Shown: in pieces, positions 23,201-46,692 of the stretch
Numbering within the stretch: the stretch's first letter is position 1
How the letters are laid out: every line of letters begins with the position of its first letter
NCBI GenBank assembly: GCA_011033025.1
Contig: WFMF01000120.1
Coordinates: 124,001-188,000 of the forward strand
Reading direction: 5' to 3'
DNA: 64,000 bases
Origin: Beroe forskalii
Lineage: Eukaryota; Ctenophora; Nuda; Beroida; Beroidae
Notes under the pieces: model-generated
Seen by the model: only the letters and a program-made list of their open reading frames with translations
What the model was told of the DNA's origin: nothing
Databases searched by the model: none
Program-made: the position numbers and the translations under genes

Positions 23201-26200
23201 GTCCAAACTGCCTTTGGGCAAGTAACATGGGTTCAAAGTACATACATCTGTCAAGATATCACCACCAAAACCGTTGGACGGTTGGTCTAGTAACCCCCCG
23301 CGGGTTTGGATGTGACAACGGAACCTGAAAAGAGACAAAATGGGCTGATCACATCCAAACCAGCGGGGGGTTACTAGACCAACCGTCCAACGGTTTTGGT
23401 GGTGTAGACAATTAGGCAACGAGGCACTTTTTGTTGTTTTAATACATTGACCTTATATCAAATCTCATATCAAATCCTTTATTCTGAGTAATAACTTACA
23501 ATTCTTAATCAAGCCAATACTGTTTTTAGCAATGATATTGTCGATATTGCTTGGTTATAACAACAGTGAATTGTTCAATAGACTAGATATAATAAATACA
23601 TTTTTATATAAATAAAAACATGCATTCCATTCAACTTCAAGTTAAATAACAATATTTTCAATTAGTGTGATGAGTTTTTCTGCTTATTTAAAATTTTCAA
23701 AGTGAAATATTTGGGTTAAAGTGGTAAGGTCTGAGACACAGGAATAACGTTAAAATTACAATCTTTGCTAGCCATGATGTTGTGTATGGAGAGTTACGAG
23801 CAATTTCTTGCCTTCTGCACCCACCATTCATCTGGTTAGGTTGTAAGGGCCTTTTGATTCGTTAATTATGTATTGCAAGGAAAAATTTAGCAATGTTTGG
23901 ATTCTTCAATAGGATCCATTTTTTCGATTTTCTCAAATTATATTACAATTTTTCAAAAACATCAACTTTTGCAGATTTTTTGCTCACACACACACAAGCT
24001 TAACAAAAAAGAAACATTACACACATCTTTCAAAGTGCATAGTGAAATACCTATTTCTATATGTTTTAATGTTTGTTGTGGTTGTTTTATTAGTTGTAAT
24101 AAATAGGACGAGTAGAGTGGTTACGAACATCTTCAATTGTAACAATTAAAACGTCATGTTCTTGTGATATTTCAATGAATATATCATTCATCATAGTCAT
24201 ACATTCTCAAATTTGATTGTATAAAGTAGTGTTGTAAAGTTTAAAACTTTACAACACTACTTTATACAATCAAATGTATGACTATGATGAATGATATATT
24301 CATTGAAATATCACAAGAACACGACGTTTTAATTGTTACAGTGAAAGATGTTAACTACCTACTCTAAATCTATTTCTGATTAAATAAACAGAAGTCATAT
24401 TCCTAGAATATCTGCACTTCTACCTTTTGGGTGCTTCTTGTTAAAATATTCAGGCTACATGATCTAGAACTTAACATAAAATTGTTGAAGAGAAGCTACC
24501 TCTGGATGTCAATCTTTACCAGAGCATCATATTCATCTATGATGCCATTCCTCAGTGTCCCTTTAGAGAGTGAAAACTCAGCAGGAACACAAGAACCATC
24601 ACCAGAGTTTACATGAATGTTGACTCCTATGAGTCCAAATTCAAAGTCAAGAAGATCATCTGCAGAGTAAGCTTTTCTTTTAAATTCAGAGCATACTTGA
24701 CTTATTTCTCTTTCCTTCTGTTTTTGATGCTCTATTCCACTGAGAATATCAATTTATAAAACAATTGAATTTAATAAAACAATAGAATTTTATTTGTTAC
24801 ACCATTTCGACCAAATATCATCAATGAGGTAACATATGAATGAAATGAATTATATATAAGTATATAGGTTGGTACTAACTAGGTATCAAAATAAGAACTA
24901 TTTATACATTATGAAAGCAAATACACATATAATAATAATAATAATTTAAACTTATTAATTATAATAATAATAATAATAATAAACTATGGTGGCTTAAAGA
25001 CAGCAACGAAAGAAGTTAAAACTAACCCTTTATGCACAGCTGTCTATTAGAGCTAGAAAGAAACATTTAAATCAAAATTTCAAAAAAACATGCATAAGGC
25101 ATGTTGATTCAAAGCATCATAATCAAAATGTTCTCAATGTATATTTAATTAATTTTCAATTGGTTGTGATATTAAAACTTTTCTTGAATAAAAGGTCTTA
25201 AGTTTGTTCTTAAAATCCCAATATCAGTACATTCTTTAAGTTCAGATGGGAGTTTGTTCCAAAGAGTAGGCGCACTAGAAGTGAAAGATTGACTACCAGC
25301 GGCTGATTTAAATGAAGTCTGTTTAAGTGTTGGAGTGCGACTTCCACTGATGTTGTTGTATTGCAAAGTATCAGACAGATAGGATGGAGCAAGACTATTC
25401 AAGCATTTGAATGTTAACAAAATAACCTTGAATTCGATTCTCTCCTGAACTCTTAGCCAATGCAACTCTTGAAGATGGTCATTGACAGTGGCACATTATA
25501 GTGGCACATCAACTTAATTAATTGCACCTGTCAAATGCATTCAACCCCACAATACAGTTACAAGTCTCTGATGAAGGTATCTCACTTGGATCCTGGCAAA
25601 GACTAAGAAAAGAGTTGTTGGAAAGTTTTGTGGCTTGACTGTACAAAGATGACTGTATTTGTATCCCAAGGATAGTGATAATGATAATGAAATGAGGTAT
25701 TCTGTACAAAGTAATGAGCTAGTTACACAAAGATGACTGTATTTGTTCTACAAAGAAGAGCTAGTTACACAATATTCAAAATACTCTTTTCCTATGCTAT
25801 TCCTTCAGAAAGTCTATGTCCAAGGAGATCCTGTGGATGATGGGTATAATGTTTGATGTATGCCTGACAACACTATACTTGGCATATTAGAAATTGGCAG
25901 ATTAATTAACAGTGTTCATTAACAGTGACACCCTCTCATCTCTGGAATGTCCCTGTGGGCTGATCTCATTGATTAATTAACCTAATTAGCAAGCATATTA
26001 AACTTTAAAAATCAGAGATAAATCCTGATAACTCATGCTCAATGATCCATGGACTATCTGGTACTTTAAGCCAAGCTAGAGTCTTACAGTAGAATATTGC
26101 CACCTCTAAAATGCTATCATTAAGTAATAACACTGTATTCATTCTAAAATAGAGATTAATTAATATTAAGAGTCATACATGGTATAATCTGTAATGATGG

Positions 26201-26447
26201 GAGCCTCAGTATCTAATCTTTGAGAGGATGTCTCCATTTTAGGGATATTCTTTGGCATATGCCTTCCAAGGCCTTTTGCCATGTCCTTAAACATCTCTTT
26301 TACATCCTTAGTTTCATTTTTCCAGTCTTCATCAGCATATTTAACCAACTCAGGAACAGACAAAGGTTTTCCAGCCATTCTTTCATATTTCTTTCTGTTT
26401 TCTTTTGCATACACAATGTATGCATTTCCCTTTTTCTTACTTGACAT
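16861..26447 (-). CDS. MAEL: Maelstrom, HMG-box piRNA-pathway protein (6 exons)
   Basis: Minus-strand exons 26447-26179, 24739-24500, 20035-19915, 19500-19381, 18490-17728 and 17237-16861 join in consistent phases (2, 2, 0, 0, 1) into about 630 residues. The N-terminal HMG box (MSSKKKGNAYIVYAKENRKK..., about residues 1-75) is followed by the Maelstrom domain: VPAEFSLCKGTL, then in exon 5 TYDFEKSFRCPYHNENE and a CAKK stretch supplying the family's Cys/His positions, then a Gly/Arg-rich tail (GVGRGRGLRR; YGRGHR). In animals Maelstrom acts in germline nuclei and nuage in piRNA-guided transposon silencing. Two oddities: the fourth-exon donor reads AAG/ATCATT where the partial duplicate keeps AAG/GTAATT, and a 4.2 kb insertion lies in intron 2. 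Unless another donor is used, a normal transcript would be impaired. Family assignment is firm; functionality is uncertain. Confidence 0.8.
17291..17458. mobile_element. MITE with GATCGTTCACATATTACGT ends (copy 2, inverted)
   Basis: AGGGATCGTTCAGATATTAC at the left and the inverse GTAATATGTGAACGATCCCT at the right, with C runs and GTTACAATAACATGTAAC inside. It is the reverse of the copy at 16665-16821 and sits in the last Maelstrom intron. Confidence 0.8.
17728..18490 (-). CDS. MAEL: Maelstrom exon 5 (Cys/His core and RG region)
   Basis: Acceptor TTTTTTCAG, phase 0. It encodes SDRAKAAFSATTFTELF, FRCPYHNENENARDKAACAK and FFLLAQYLVDLIPEI, then a disordered stretch ending in GVGRGRGLRRPHQM. It leaves at GAT-G/GTCAGT in phase 1, or continues to a stop at 17711. 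Confidence 0.8.
19037..19185. mobile_element. Palindromic MITE around AAAGTTTAAAACTTT (copy B)
   Basis: Counterpart of 12388-12535 carried by the segmental duplication, so it was inserted before the duplication. Confidence 0.75.
19381..19500 (-). CDS. MAEL: Maelstrom exon 4, donor lost
   Basis: 40 codons, acceptor GTTTCAG, encodes IVKFTQNGQLFLLCRKEDFK and WIWVQKQQSILPDLK. The first two intron bases are AT (19380-19379) where the duplicate has GT. A GTGTTG after ACACAAGTACCAG is a possible cryptic donor but would shift the frame. Confidence 0.75.
19915..20035 (-). CDS. MAEL: Maelstrom exon 3
   Basis: 121 bp, acceptor CAAACCAG, intact donor CAG/GTAAGA. It encodes DLRASDASQ-type sequence (DASQVMTNCERIHGIDIYDK; CFYICADSVDNISRQ). 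Confidence 0.8.
20640..21245. other. Non-coding part of the insertion, TGACGTCAT-rich
   Basis: Several TGACGTCA words (20668-20700, 21056-21064) in sequence resembling that at 49-50.4 kb in style. No coding sequence was recognised. Confidence 0.35.
21651..22598 (-). CDS. LINE ORF1-like protein (CR1/L2 type), 315 aa
   Basis: Intact open frame. The N-terminal half is coiled-coil-like and rich in Glu, Gln and Leu (residues about 55-130). The C-terminal half has RNIMVFGLVEEKNEDLNAKI, CRVGKGKDGRSRPVKV and YLSPDRSYDQRAVHRTLV, the RNA-binding domain pattern of ORF1 proteins of CR1/L2-like non-LTR retrotransposons. Such proteins coat the element RNA and act as chaperones. No reverse transcriptase follows before the insertion ends at 20138, so the element is incomplete. 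It lies in an intron of Maelstrom, on the same strand. Confidence 0.7.
   Translation of the reverse strand: MCVQQQLVAIHCFVMDCTVKSEKWLNSRLQMLGCSSVKEVTLSKCKVPVKEELASSLHAALSIIYQLNNQIRRITEESEELQEKLDESLEASVSVNQASSETLVLQKKLLDSQETVVRLQGELLECKDEQLRAVTSSVKSSVQETVKEEFRSYSQVVQSGQQEQTPVTPANIVSVVKKVVEEEDRSRNIMVFGLVEEKNEDLNAKIVEIMEVIGEKPKMEVCRVGKGKDGRSRPVKVAVSSSLIVSQVISKSRRLSEKDKFKTVYLSPDRSYDQRAVHRTLVAELKKKKADEPGKRHFIRSGIVNSVEKTARSNT
22749..23066. repeat. 142 bp tandem repeat, about 2.2 copies
   Basis: Units start with CACATGAGTTCACGCGGACG at 22749, CACGTGAGTACACACGGACG at 22891 and CACGTGAGTTCACGTGGACG at 23034. Confidence 0.85.
23260..23404. repeat. Long palindrome with GGTCTAGTAACCCCCC arms
   Basis: CACCACCAAAACCGTTGGAC through GGTTTGGATGTGA is repeated in inverse after a spacer of about 35 bp. 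Arms are about 55 bp and nearly perfect. Confidence 0.85.
24126..24352. mobile_element. Long palindromic MITE (copy C)
   Basis: Arms of about 113 bp with few mismatches, centred on AAAGTTTAAAACTTT, the same core as at 12388 and 19037 but with different outer arms. Confidence 0.85.
24500..24739 (-). CDS. MAEL: Maelstrom exon 2
   Basis: 240 bp, acceptor TTCTCAG, donor AG/GTAGCT. It encodes GIEHQKQKEREISQVCSEFK, DLLDFEFGLIGVNIHVNSGD and VPAEFSLCKGTLRNGIIDEY, the opening of the Maelstrom domain. The exon is nearly identical to 13586-13825. Confidence 0.8.
24930..25520 (-). mobile_element. LINE 3' end (CR1/L2-like), truncated
   Basis: The minus-strand frame 25465-25172 encodes MHWLRVQERIEFKVILLTFK, LNSLAPSYLSD and APTLWNKLPSELKE, the conserved C-terminal tail of CR1/L2-type reverse transcriptases. 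A (TAA)n tract at 24930-24985 lies on its 3' side. It is absent from the duplicate near 14040, so it inserted after the duplication or was lost there. Confidence 0.85.
26179..26447 (-). CDS. MAEL: Maelstrom exon 1, HMG box
   Basis: ATG at 26447. It encodes MSSKKKGNAYIVYAKENRKK, KPLSVPELVKYADEDWKNET and KEMFKDMAKGLGRHMPK, an HMG-box DNA/RNA-binding fold. The donor AT/GTATGA gives the phase 2 exit that exon 2 needs. If unspliced, the frame stops at 26166. A possible 5' acceptor (TTAACAG) lies just upstream of the ATG, so a non-coding first exon may exist. Confidence 0.8.
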
Positions 26448-26565
26448 AAATACCTGTTAATGTTTAAGATGATCAAGGCAAGGAGATCCTTTTTGGTGGC
26501 AAACTCCTGCATGCATGGCTTATCCATGCATGGCTTATCCATGCACGGCATATTTGTGCTTGGCC

Positions 26566-28318
26566 ATCAGGCTGTTTATAACAGTGAGTGGAATGGGTCA
26601 ATCAATCAACTCCATTCCGACAACTGATGTGTTATACAGGCCACACATGACTAAATTGTGTTCAATCAAGTTCATTTCTAGGTTAAAGATTTTCTACTTA
26701 ATACACAGCAGGTGATCATATGAAGTTGATTGATAGACCAATTCCAATCAATAGACCCATGTATTATAAGAAGAAGGGTATTATAAACATTCAATTCAAT
26801 TCAACCCAATGCAACTATATATTTTTACAGCACATTCAACTAATTTTTAATACTGTCTATCCCTTAGATTTTTCTTTTCAGGTAGCCACAGGCCCACCCA
26901 AGAATGCTGATTTTGTCCTTCAGGCCCACTTTCTTCAGCCACAGACTTCAGACTCAATTTTTTGGTGGAAAACTTGATCAGGTAAATTTTAATTATTTAA
27001 TTAAGAACCACAGGTTCTTTACAATTTGAAATACCTGATACAAGCACATTTGAGATACAACAGGTCCATACTCCATTTCAGACATCACATTGTCTGACGT
27101 TGACAGAGTGACAGACCCTTTCGAGAATCAGCGCCGCCGCTGGCGTCAGCGCGGGTCATACATCGTACGACAAACATCACAGGCCATGCTTGCGAGCTCA
27201 ATTATATGTTTTAAATGTTTTCACTTTTTCCCATTGGACGACAGAAGCTTCTGGTGACTAATAATATTGCTGATCCTCTTAAATTATTTAGGTCACTTGG
27301 CATGTCGTCAAGATCATGATATGTCACTTTGTGTGCGCGTTTTTGTGTTTGCAAATTGTATTTATAATCTTAATTATAATTTCGTAAGAGCACGTGAATA
27401 ATGTTTGTTTGTGCTCCCGTACACAATTAAATTTGAGCTTGCCAAGTAAATATCAAGAGAAATGAATGCAAATGGGAGAAATGAGGTGCCGTTGCTATGG
27501 AAACAAATTTTGTGCACGTGCAGATTATGATCAGTTCTATGCGAGTGCTTTCTGATACGTTGTTGACTGCAGCATTGTAGCGTTTGAAAGAACTTCCTTT
27601 TACTGTTTTTCATTTGAAATTAAAGATCTGGAAATAGAGAACGGGTATGGCTGGCATCGTGGAGGCTATTTCCGATAGCATCTCTTCATAAATCTGTGAC
27701 AGACGTCGGTCGATTTAAATCAATGCTGAGTTGATGGTAACGGAAAATGTGAATTTAGAGCAAATTTAAGATTGAACAAAATCAAAATTAAATTGAATCG
27801 AATTTGGGCATAGCACATTGCGATTTTGGAATACTGCTCTTGGCATGAATCAATGCTTTGATTTAACGTTCACTATGAGTACGATACTCGGTTTTAATTT
27901 TCAGATTTACATTCGTCATACAAGAGCAAATAATAATGATCAAAACTTGCAAGGTCCAGCATTTGTCTGACGTCGTCAGACCCATGCGCGCGCGAGGGGG
28001 TCAGGCAACGCCTGACAATCCAGCATTACTAAAAGTTACCAACGAATAATGACATTTTTGCTCCTTCATAAACTTTTTGAGAGCTTATTATTTGGTCCTG
28101 TGCGCATTTATAATGCTGTTTTAATTTTGTTGCTCCGTAACGTTTGACTTGATTGGAGTTTTTTGATGCGGTAAAAAGTATTCATTAAATTGGAGTTGCA
28201 GCGTTATAAATTTGCAAACGAGGTGCTGCGTAGCAGCGCCAAGTGAGCTGTGTATTTGCAGGCCCAATGGGCCTGCTAGTGATCAAATAAAATTAGAATT
28301 GTTTTAATTGTTTTCATT
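26566..28318. other. Intergenic sequence with a duplicated block
   Basis: The block at about 26830-27070 (CCCTTAGATTTTTCTTTTCA, CAGGCCCACTTTCTTCAGCC) recurs at 30080-30340. The rest is AT-rich without a recognised gene. Confidence 0.45.
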
Positions 28319-28583
28319 GCTAAACACGTATATCCCTGTTTGGCTCGCACGGCCGCGGCGCACTTCCCCCATGCCATGGAAGATTGGAAGCTTAAGCGCG
28401 CGGCGCGTACAAACACCTATGCGGGCTTAGGAATTCCTAAGCAGTAAGCCCGCATGGGTGTGTGTGTGTGTGTGTACACGAAGTTGTGTGTACGCACGCG
28501 GCGCGGCGCTTCCCTACGCTTCCCTGAGGAAGCGCGCGGCGCCGCGCAACGCACGCGCAGACAGGGATATACGTGTTTAGCAA
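28319..28583. mobile_element. GC-rich hairpin element, TIR GCTAAACACGTATATCCCTG
   Basis: Begins GCTAAACACGTATATCCCTG and ends with its inverse near 28583, enclosing GCGCGCGGCG-rich sequence and a (TG)n run. Further copies of the terminus lie at about 28770-28795, 30368 and 30838-30862. Confidence 0.8.
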
Positions 28584-29033
28584 GAGTTAGGGTCAAAATA
28601 TCCAGATATGATTAGGGTCATGATTTGTTAGGTTCAGTGTTAAGATTAAAATTAGTGTTTTGGTAAGGGCTATGGGTAGGTTTAGGATACAGAAAAATTG
28701 ACGTTTAGATCGGTGACGTCACTCAAAACCGTTTATATGGGAGATCGAGATATATCGCGCCGTTCAATGCAAACAGGGGTATACGTGTTTAGCTAACCTA
28801 TACGGGCTTAGGAAACCAAAGCCCGCGCCCACTGGCCTCTTTGTGCACCCCGTCGTTTCAATTTTCGAAAGAGTGCAAAGCACTTAAATATCTGATGAGA
28901 TGAAAGCAACTATTGTGATAGAAAACTTAAATCCATACATACATGAGCATATGAATTATGAATTAGATATTGCAGTGTTCCCCTAACCGGAACCAGGGGC
29001 GTCGCGAAACCAGGGCGCTGGTTAGGGCAATTG

Positions 29034-30077
29034 CAGTGTTTTGTTCAAGACTTGAAAATAATTACTTGAGATAGAATCGAATAGGTTTTGCTATTCATAA
29101 AATAGATACTGATTTTTTACCCCTGAGGTCAGTTTTTTCATCAATTTTACCTTTGTTATAATGTTATGACCCTTATGATCAACATTGGCTCTTAAAAGAT
29201 TTTCACACAGTTCATTTAGGAATTTTAAAAATATTTCATGTAAAATTTGAACTTTGAAATAAAAAATCATGAATCTTTGTCCAGTGTAGGGAATTCAAAG
29301 CTCCATCTGGTCAAACTACTAAACTAGATCAAAAAAATCAATTCAACTGTCACATAAAAATGTTATGAGCACATTTGAAGGTGACTCTGTAGATATGAAA
29401 CAACCATTGAAACATTGGCTCCATTCTGGGTGATGCATTTTATTTAATTTATTGAAGCTCATTTCTTCAATTTACTGAGGCATGAAATTTTATATGGAAC
29501 AGACCATGTGTTCTTTGTAGAACAAATACGGTCATCTTTGTAGAACAACTTGAATAACACAAGTACTCCTCTGATTTAGAGTCAACCACCAGTACCGACC
29601 ACTACCTCAGACTCTCATACAGATCTCCTGAAACTGCTTCACCCAATAGTCGAGCTCACCACTGATATGGCCCATGTGTCTTGCACCGTGGACTTCTAGT
29701 CTCCTGTCTGTAGCCATGTCCCTCTGCACGTCTTCACTTAAAACCAAATGCCTCCAACTCCAGAACATTTCAGCCTGGTCATCATTATGGTACTTGCTAT
29801 AAGGAGTAAGTGAGATTACTATAAACATAGAAGGTTCATATCATAGCATTCTAATCGAAACAGATCCTAACAGACCATGCATTATGAAATTTTAAGGAAC
29901 TTATTTGGTGTGGTATTATTTTCATAATAGCATTGTTCCAAAGTTCCAAACACTCTATATTAAAGGGATAGGATTTCTAGGCATAAAATTATGGAAATAA
30001 TTGCACTCCACTTCGCCTTGTGCAATTAATATTGTGCTGTAACACTTAGATTTGCCTTGTGCAATAAGCACAATTGC
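29034..30077. repeat. Tandem segmental duplicate, copy 1
   Basis: Starts GTGTTTTGTTCAAGACTTGA and is homologous to 30702-31830. The minus-strand frame 29828-29607 (ELDYWVKQFQEIC) and its continuation in the other copy (FGSGRYWWWTLSQRS) could be a decayed exon; no family was recognised. Confidence 0.75.
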
Positions 30078-30701
30078 ATTTTCAACTAATTTTTAATACT
30101 GTCTATCCCTTAGATTTTTCTTTTCAGGTAACTAGCCACAGGCCCACCCAAGGATGCTGTTTTTGTCCTTCAGGCCCACTTTCTTCAGCCACAGACTTGA
30201 GACTCATTTTTTTGGTGGAAAATTTGATCACTAAAAAGATAAGAGGTAAATTTTAATTATTTAATTAAGTACCACAAGTTCTTTACAATTTGAAATGCCT
30301 AATACAAGCACATTTGAGATACAACAAGTCCATACTCCATTTCAGACATCACAGGCCATTGCTATACTAAACACTTATATCCCTATTTGGCTCGCACGGT
30401 CGCGGTGCACTTCTCCAGGGAATTGCGCGCGGTGCGTACACACACCTATGCATACTTAGGAACACTGAACAGTGCAGTATTAATCAACGGATAGGGCCAG
30501 GGATCATATCCGTTGCCCATTTATACCTCTTACATGACCTGGCCTGGTTGCTTTAACTTAACCATTATTAACCTAACCCTTGGCCCTTGCTAAACCCGTA
30601 TAATCCTCTTTGCGTTGCGCGCGGCGCTTGACCTAACCAGGACCCTGGTTAAGCGCACAGAGTGCGCGGCGCGACGCGGCCCCTGGTTAGGGGAAATTGT
30701 T

Positions 30702-31830
30702 GTGTTTTGTTCAAGACTTGAAAATAATTACTTATACTTGAAATAGAATCGAATAGGTTATTTGCTATTTATGAAATAAATACTGATTTTTTACCCCTGA
30801 GTTCCTAAGCCCGCATAGGCGTGTGTACGCGCCACGCGAGCCACACAGGGATATACGTGTTTAGCAAACCCCTGAGGCCGAGGTCAGTTTTTTAAATCAT
30901 TTTTACCTTTGTTGCAATGTTATGACCCTTATGATCAACATTGGCTCTTAAAAGATTTTCACACAGTTCATTTAGGTATTTTAAAAATATTTCATGTAAA
31001 ATTTGAACTTTGAAATAAAAAGTCACGAGTCTTTGTCCAGTGTAGGGAATTCAAAGCTCCATGTGGTCAAACTAGTCAAACTACTAAACTAGATCAAAAA
31101 ATCAATTCAACTGTCACATAAAAATGTTATAAGCACATTTGAAGGCGACTCTATAGATATGAAACAACCATTGAAACATTGTCTCCATTTTGGGTGATGC
31201 ATTTTATTTAATTTATTGAAGCTCATTTCTTCAATTTACTGAGGCATGAAATTTTATATGGAACAGACCATGTGTTCTTTGTAGAACAAATGCAGTCATC
31301 TTTGTAGAACACTTGAATAGCACGAGTACTCCTCTGACTTAAAGTCCACCACCAGTACCGACCACTACCAAAGACTCTCCTACAGATCCCCTGAAACTGC
31401 TTCAGTGCTTCACCCACTAGTCGAGCTCACCACTGATATGGCCCTTGTGTCTTGCAGTTTGCACCATGGACTTCTAATCTCCTGTCTGTAGCCATGTCCC
31501 TCTGCAAGTCTTCACTTAAAACCAAATGCCTCCAACTCCAGAACATTTCAGCCTGGTCACCAGTGAGTGAGATTAGTATAAACATAGAAGGTTCGTATCA
31601 TAGCATTCTAATCGATACAGATCCTAACAGACCATGCATTAAGAAATTTTAAGGAACTTATTTGGTGTGGTATTATTTTCATAATAGCATTGTTCCAAAC
31701 ACTTTATAATAAAGGGATAGGATTTCTAGGCATACAATTATGGAAATAATTGCACTCCACTTCACCTTGTGCAATTAATATTGTGCTGTAACACTTAGAT
31801 TTGCCTTGTGCAATGTGCACAACAATTGCA
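30702..31830. repeat. Tandem segmental duplicate, copy 2
   Basis: Homologous to 29034-30077, interrupted at about 30800-30870 by a fragment of the GC-rich hairpin family ending GGGATATACGTGTTTAGC. The minus-strand frame 31417-31223 is open here but has a stop in the other copy. Confidence 0.75.
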
Positions 31831-32944
31831 TTTGGCTTTGCCTTGTGTGATTATTTCCACAGTCACATTTCTAGGACTCCTTTTACAATATATGATTGAT
31901 TATCAATAATGATAAGCAAACCCATTAATTTAGATTTTGATAAATATATGCTGACTTCTAGATGTTACTTCTGATGAAAGAAAATGGTGATTTGAAGTGA
32001 AATGGATTCCAACAATTGCTGCTCAAACGTAATCTCTATCAAGATCCTTATTTTGGAATGGTTTGTTATGTACTTAATCACTATATGTACTATCATCAAT
32101 AAACTTTTTGCTGTGTTTTTAGGAGTTTGTTAATGAAATTTCAGGATGTCATAGGAATGTGCTAAATTTTAGCATTTATAAGTGTCTATCTCATAAAATT
32201 TCAATGAAAGTTATCACTGATTGACCAGTTTTTTGGGTATATTTATGCATCTGGAACTCAAAAATGAACTTCAACTCAAATTCCATTATGCTCTAAAAAT
32301 ACTCAAAATAGTAAAATTTTCATTTAAATACATGCAATTATGCAAAATTAACAGAATCTGTTAATTAGAAGTAAACAAAAATGATGCTTATCTCTACATT
32401 ATGGAATGTGACTTTGCATCTGGTCACTCTTTTGTGTCCCTAAAATGAGCGTATCTCCAATATTTTTTTGAGCAAACTTAATGAAACTTCCATGATGTTT
32501 TAGGCGATATTAGAGAATTTTCCTTAATAACTCAGTGAAATATTGAGATGAAATTTCAAATAGTTGATGCTAAAAGTTATGACCCATGCCTATGACATCC
32601 CAAAATTTTATTAAAAAATTCCATATGCAGAAAAAGTTATAAGCTTTACTTTTGTTGCATTTATGGGGCCACCTGATAAATGCAAATAGAAATTGAAGAA
32701 TTGGTGCTTTAATAAGACATCAATGATCAATCTGCCATATGTTCAATATAAAAAACTTAAATGTTAAATTGGTTAGTAGGCTCATAACCAGCTACCTTTA
32801 TTAATGTCTAAATGATAAAGTGTGATTCCTTCAATATAAACATCAAGACAGTGGCATTTTATTCATCTTAAAAAGTAATGAGACCAAATATAACTACCAG
32901 CTTTGTCATAACAATGAAAATTATACAACTTATCAAAATTTCAG
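31831..32944. other. AT-rich sequence upstream of the first mannosidase exon found
   Basis: No coding exon was recognised. The promoter and first coding exon of the mannosidase gene should lie here or further upstream but could not be placed. Confidence 0.4.
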
Positions 32945-46112
<13,168 letters not shown>

Positions 46113-46215
46113 CTCAGAGTCTGGCTCGGCGGTGACATAGCTGACTATTGACTTAAAGTCAAGGCTGTGATGTCCTGATTTTTGACTTTAAGTCAAGGCG
46201 GTGACACAATACATA

Positions 46216-46286
46216 CTCAACTCATAATCATATCATGTACTCATAATCATGTACTCATAATCATGTACTCATAATCATATCATGTA
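46216..46286. repeat. Short tandem repeat ACTCATAATCATGT
   Basis: About five copies of ACTCATAATCATGT/ATC just downstream of the mannosidase stop, in the likely 3' UTR or flank. Confidence 0.7.
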
Positions 46287-46351
46287 CTCACAGGCATCGG
46301 TTTTAGAATTAGTATAGTCCATGTAGCCAAGGGATTTAATTTTCAATTTCA

Positions 46352-46692
46352 GAACCGCGCCAGTTGCACGCCAGTATCATGCCAGTATCAGGCCTACCTC
46401 ACGCCGTTATCGTGCCAGTATCACGCCGCGCCATTAGCACGCCAATAGCGAGCCAGTAGCACGCCAGCTAATCGCGCCAGTCGAAGCTAACATAATGATA
46501 AAGCCAGGTCGCCAGTATCAGATCATATACTGGTGTCATAGCTTTAAGTTGGTGTCGACTGGCCGTGCGATACTGGCGTGCTACTGGCGCGATACCGGCA
46601 TGAGGTAACGAGGTAGGCTAGGCCTGATAGTGGCCCGATACTGGCTCGATACTGGCGCGATACTGGCTTAGACGGATGGCTCAATTTACCGA
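46352..46692. mobile_element. Degenerate relative of the 11 bp-unit foldback element
   Basis: CGCGCCAGTTGCACGCCAGT at the left and GATACTGGCGCGATACTGGC, then GACGGATGGCTCAATTTACC, at the right match the family at 11405-12026. It is shorter and more diverged. Confidence 0.85.

Larger units (their letters stand above)
20138..24384. mobile_element. 4.25 kb insertion in Maelstrom intron 2, with 14 bp target duplication
   Basis: TAAACAGAAGTCAT is present at 20124-20137 and 24385-24398. The partial duplicate has a single near-identical AAAACAGAAGTCAT at about 13471-13484 and no insert. ATTTAATCAGAAAT just inside the left end is inverted at the right end. The insert carries a LINE ORF1-like gene, 142 bp tandem repeats and two palindromes but no recognised reverse transcriptase, so it is probably composite. 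Confidence 0.85.
18509..26565. repeat. Second arm of the Maelstrom segmental duplication
   Basis: Homologous to 11231-15075 in the same orientation. Relative to that copy it has two insertions: 20138-24384 and a LINE tail at about 24930-25520. It lacks the foldback at 11405-12026. Homology ends at TGGCC (26565 and 15075). Confidence 0.85.
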
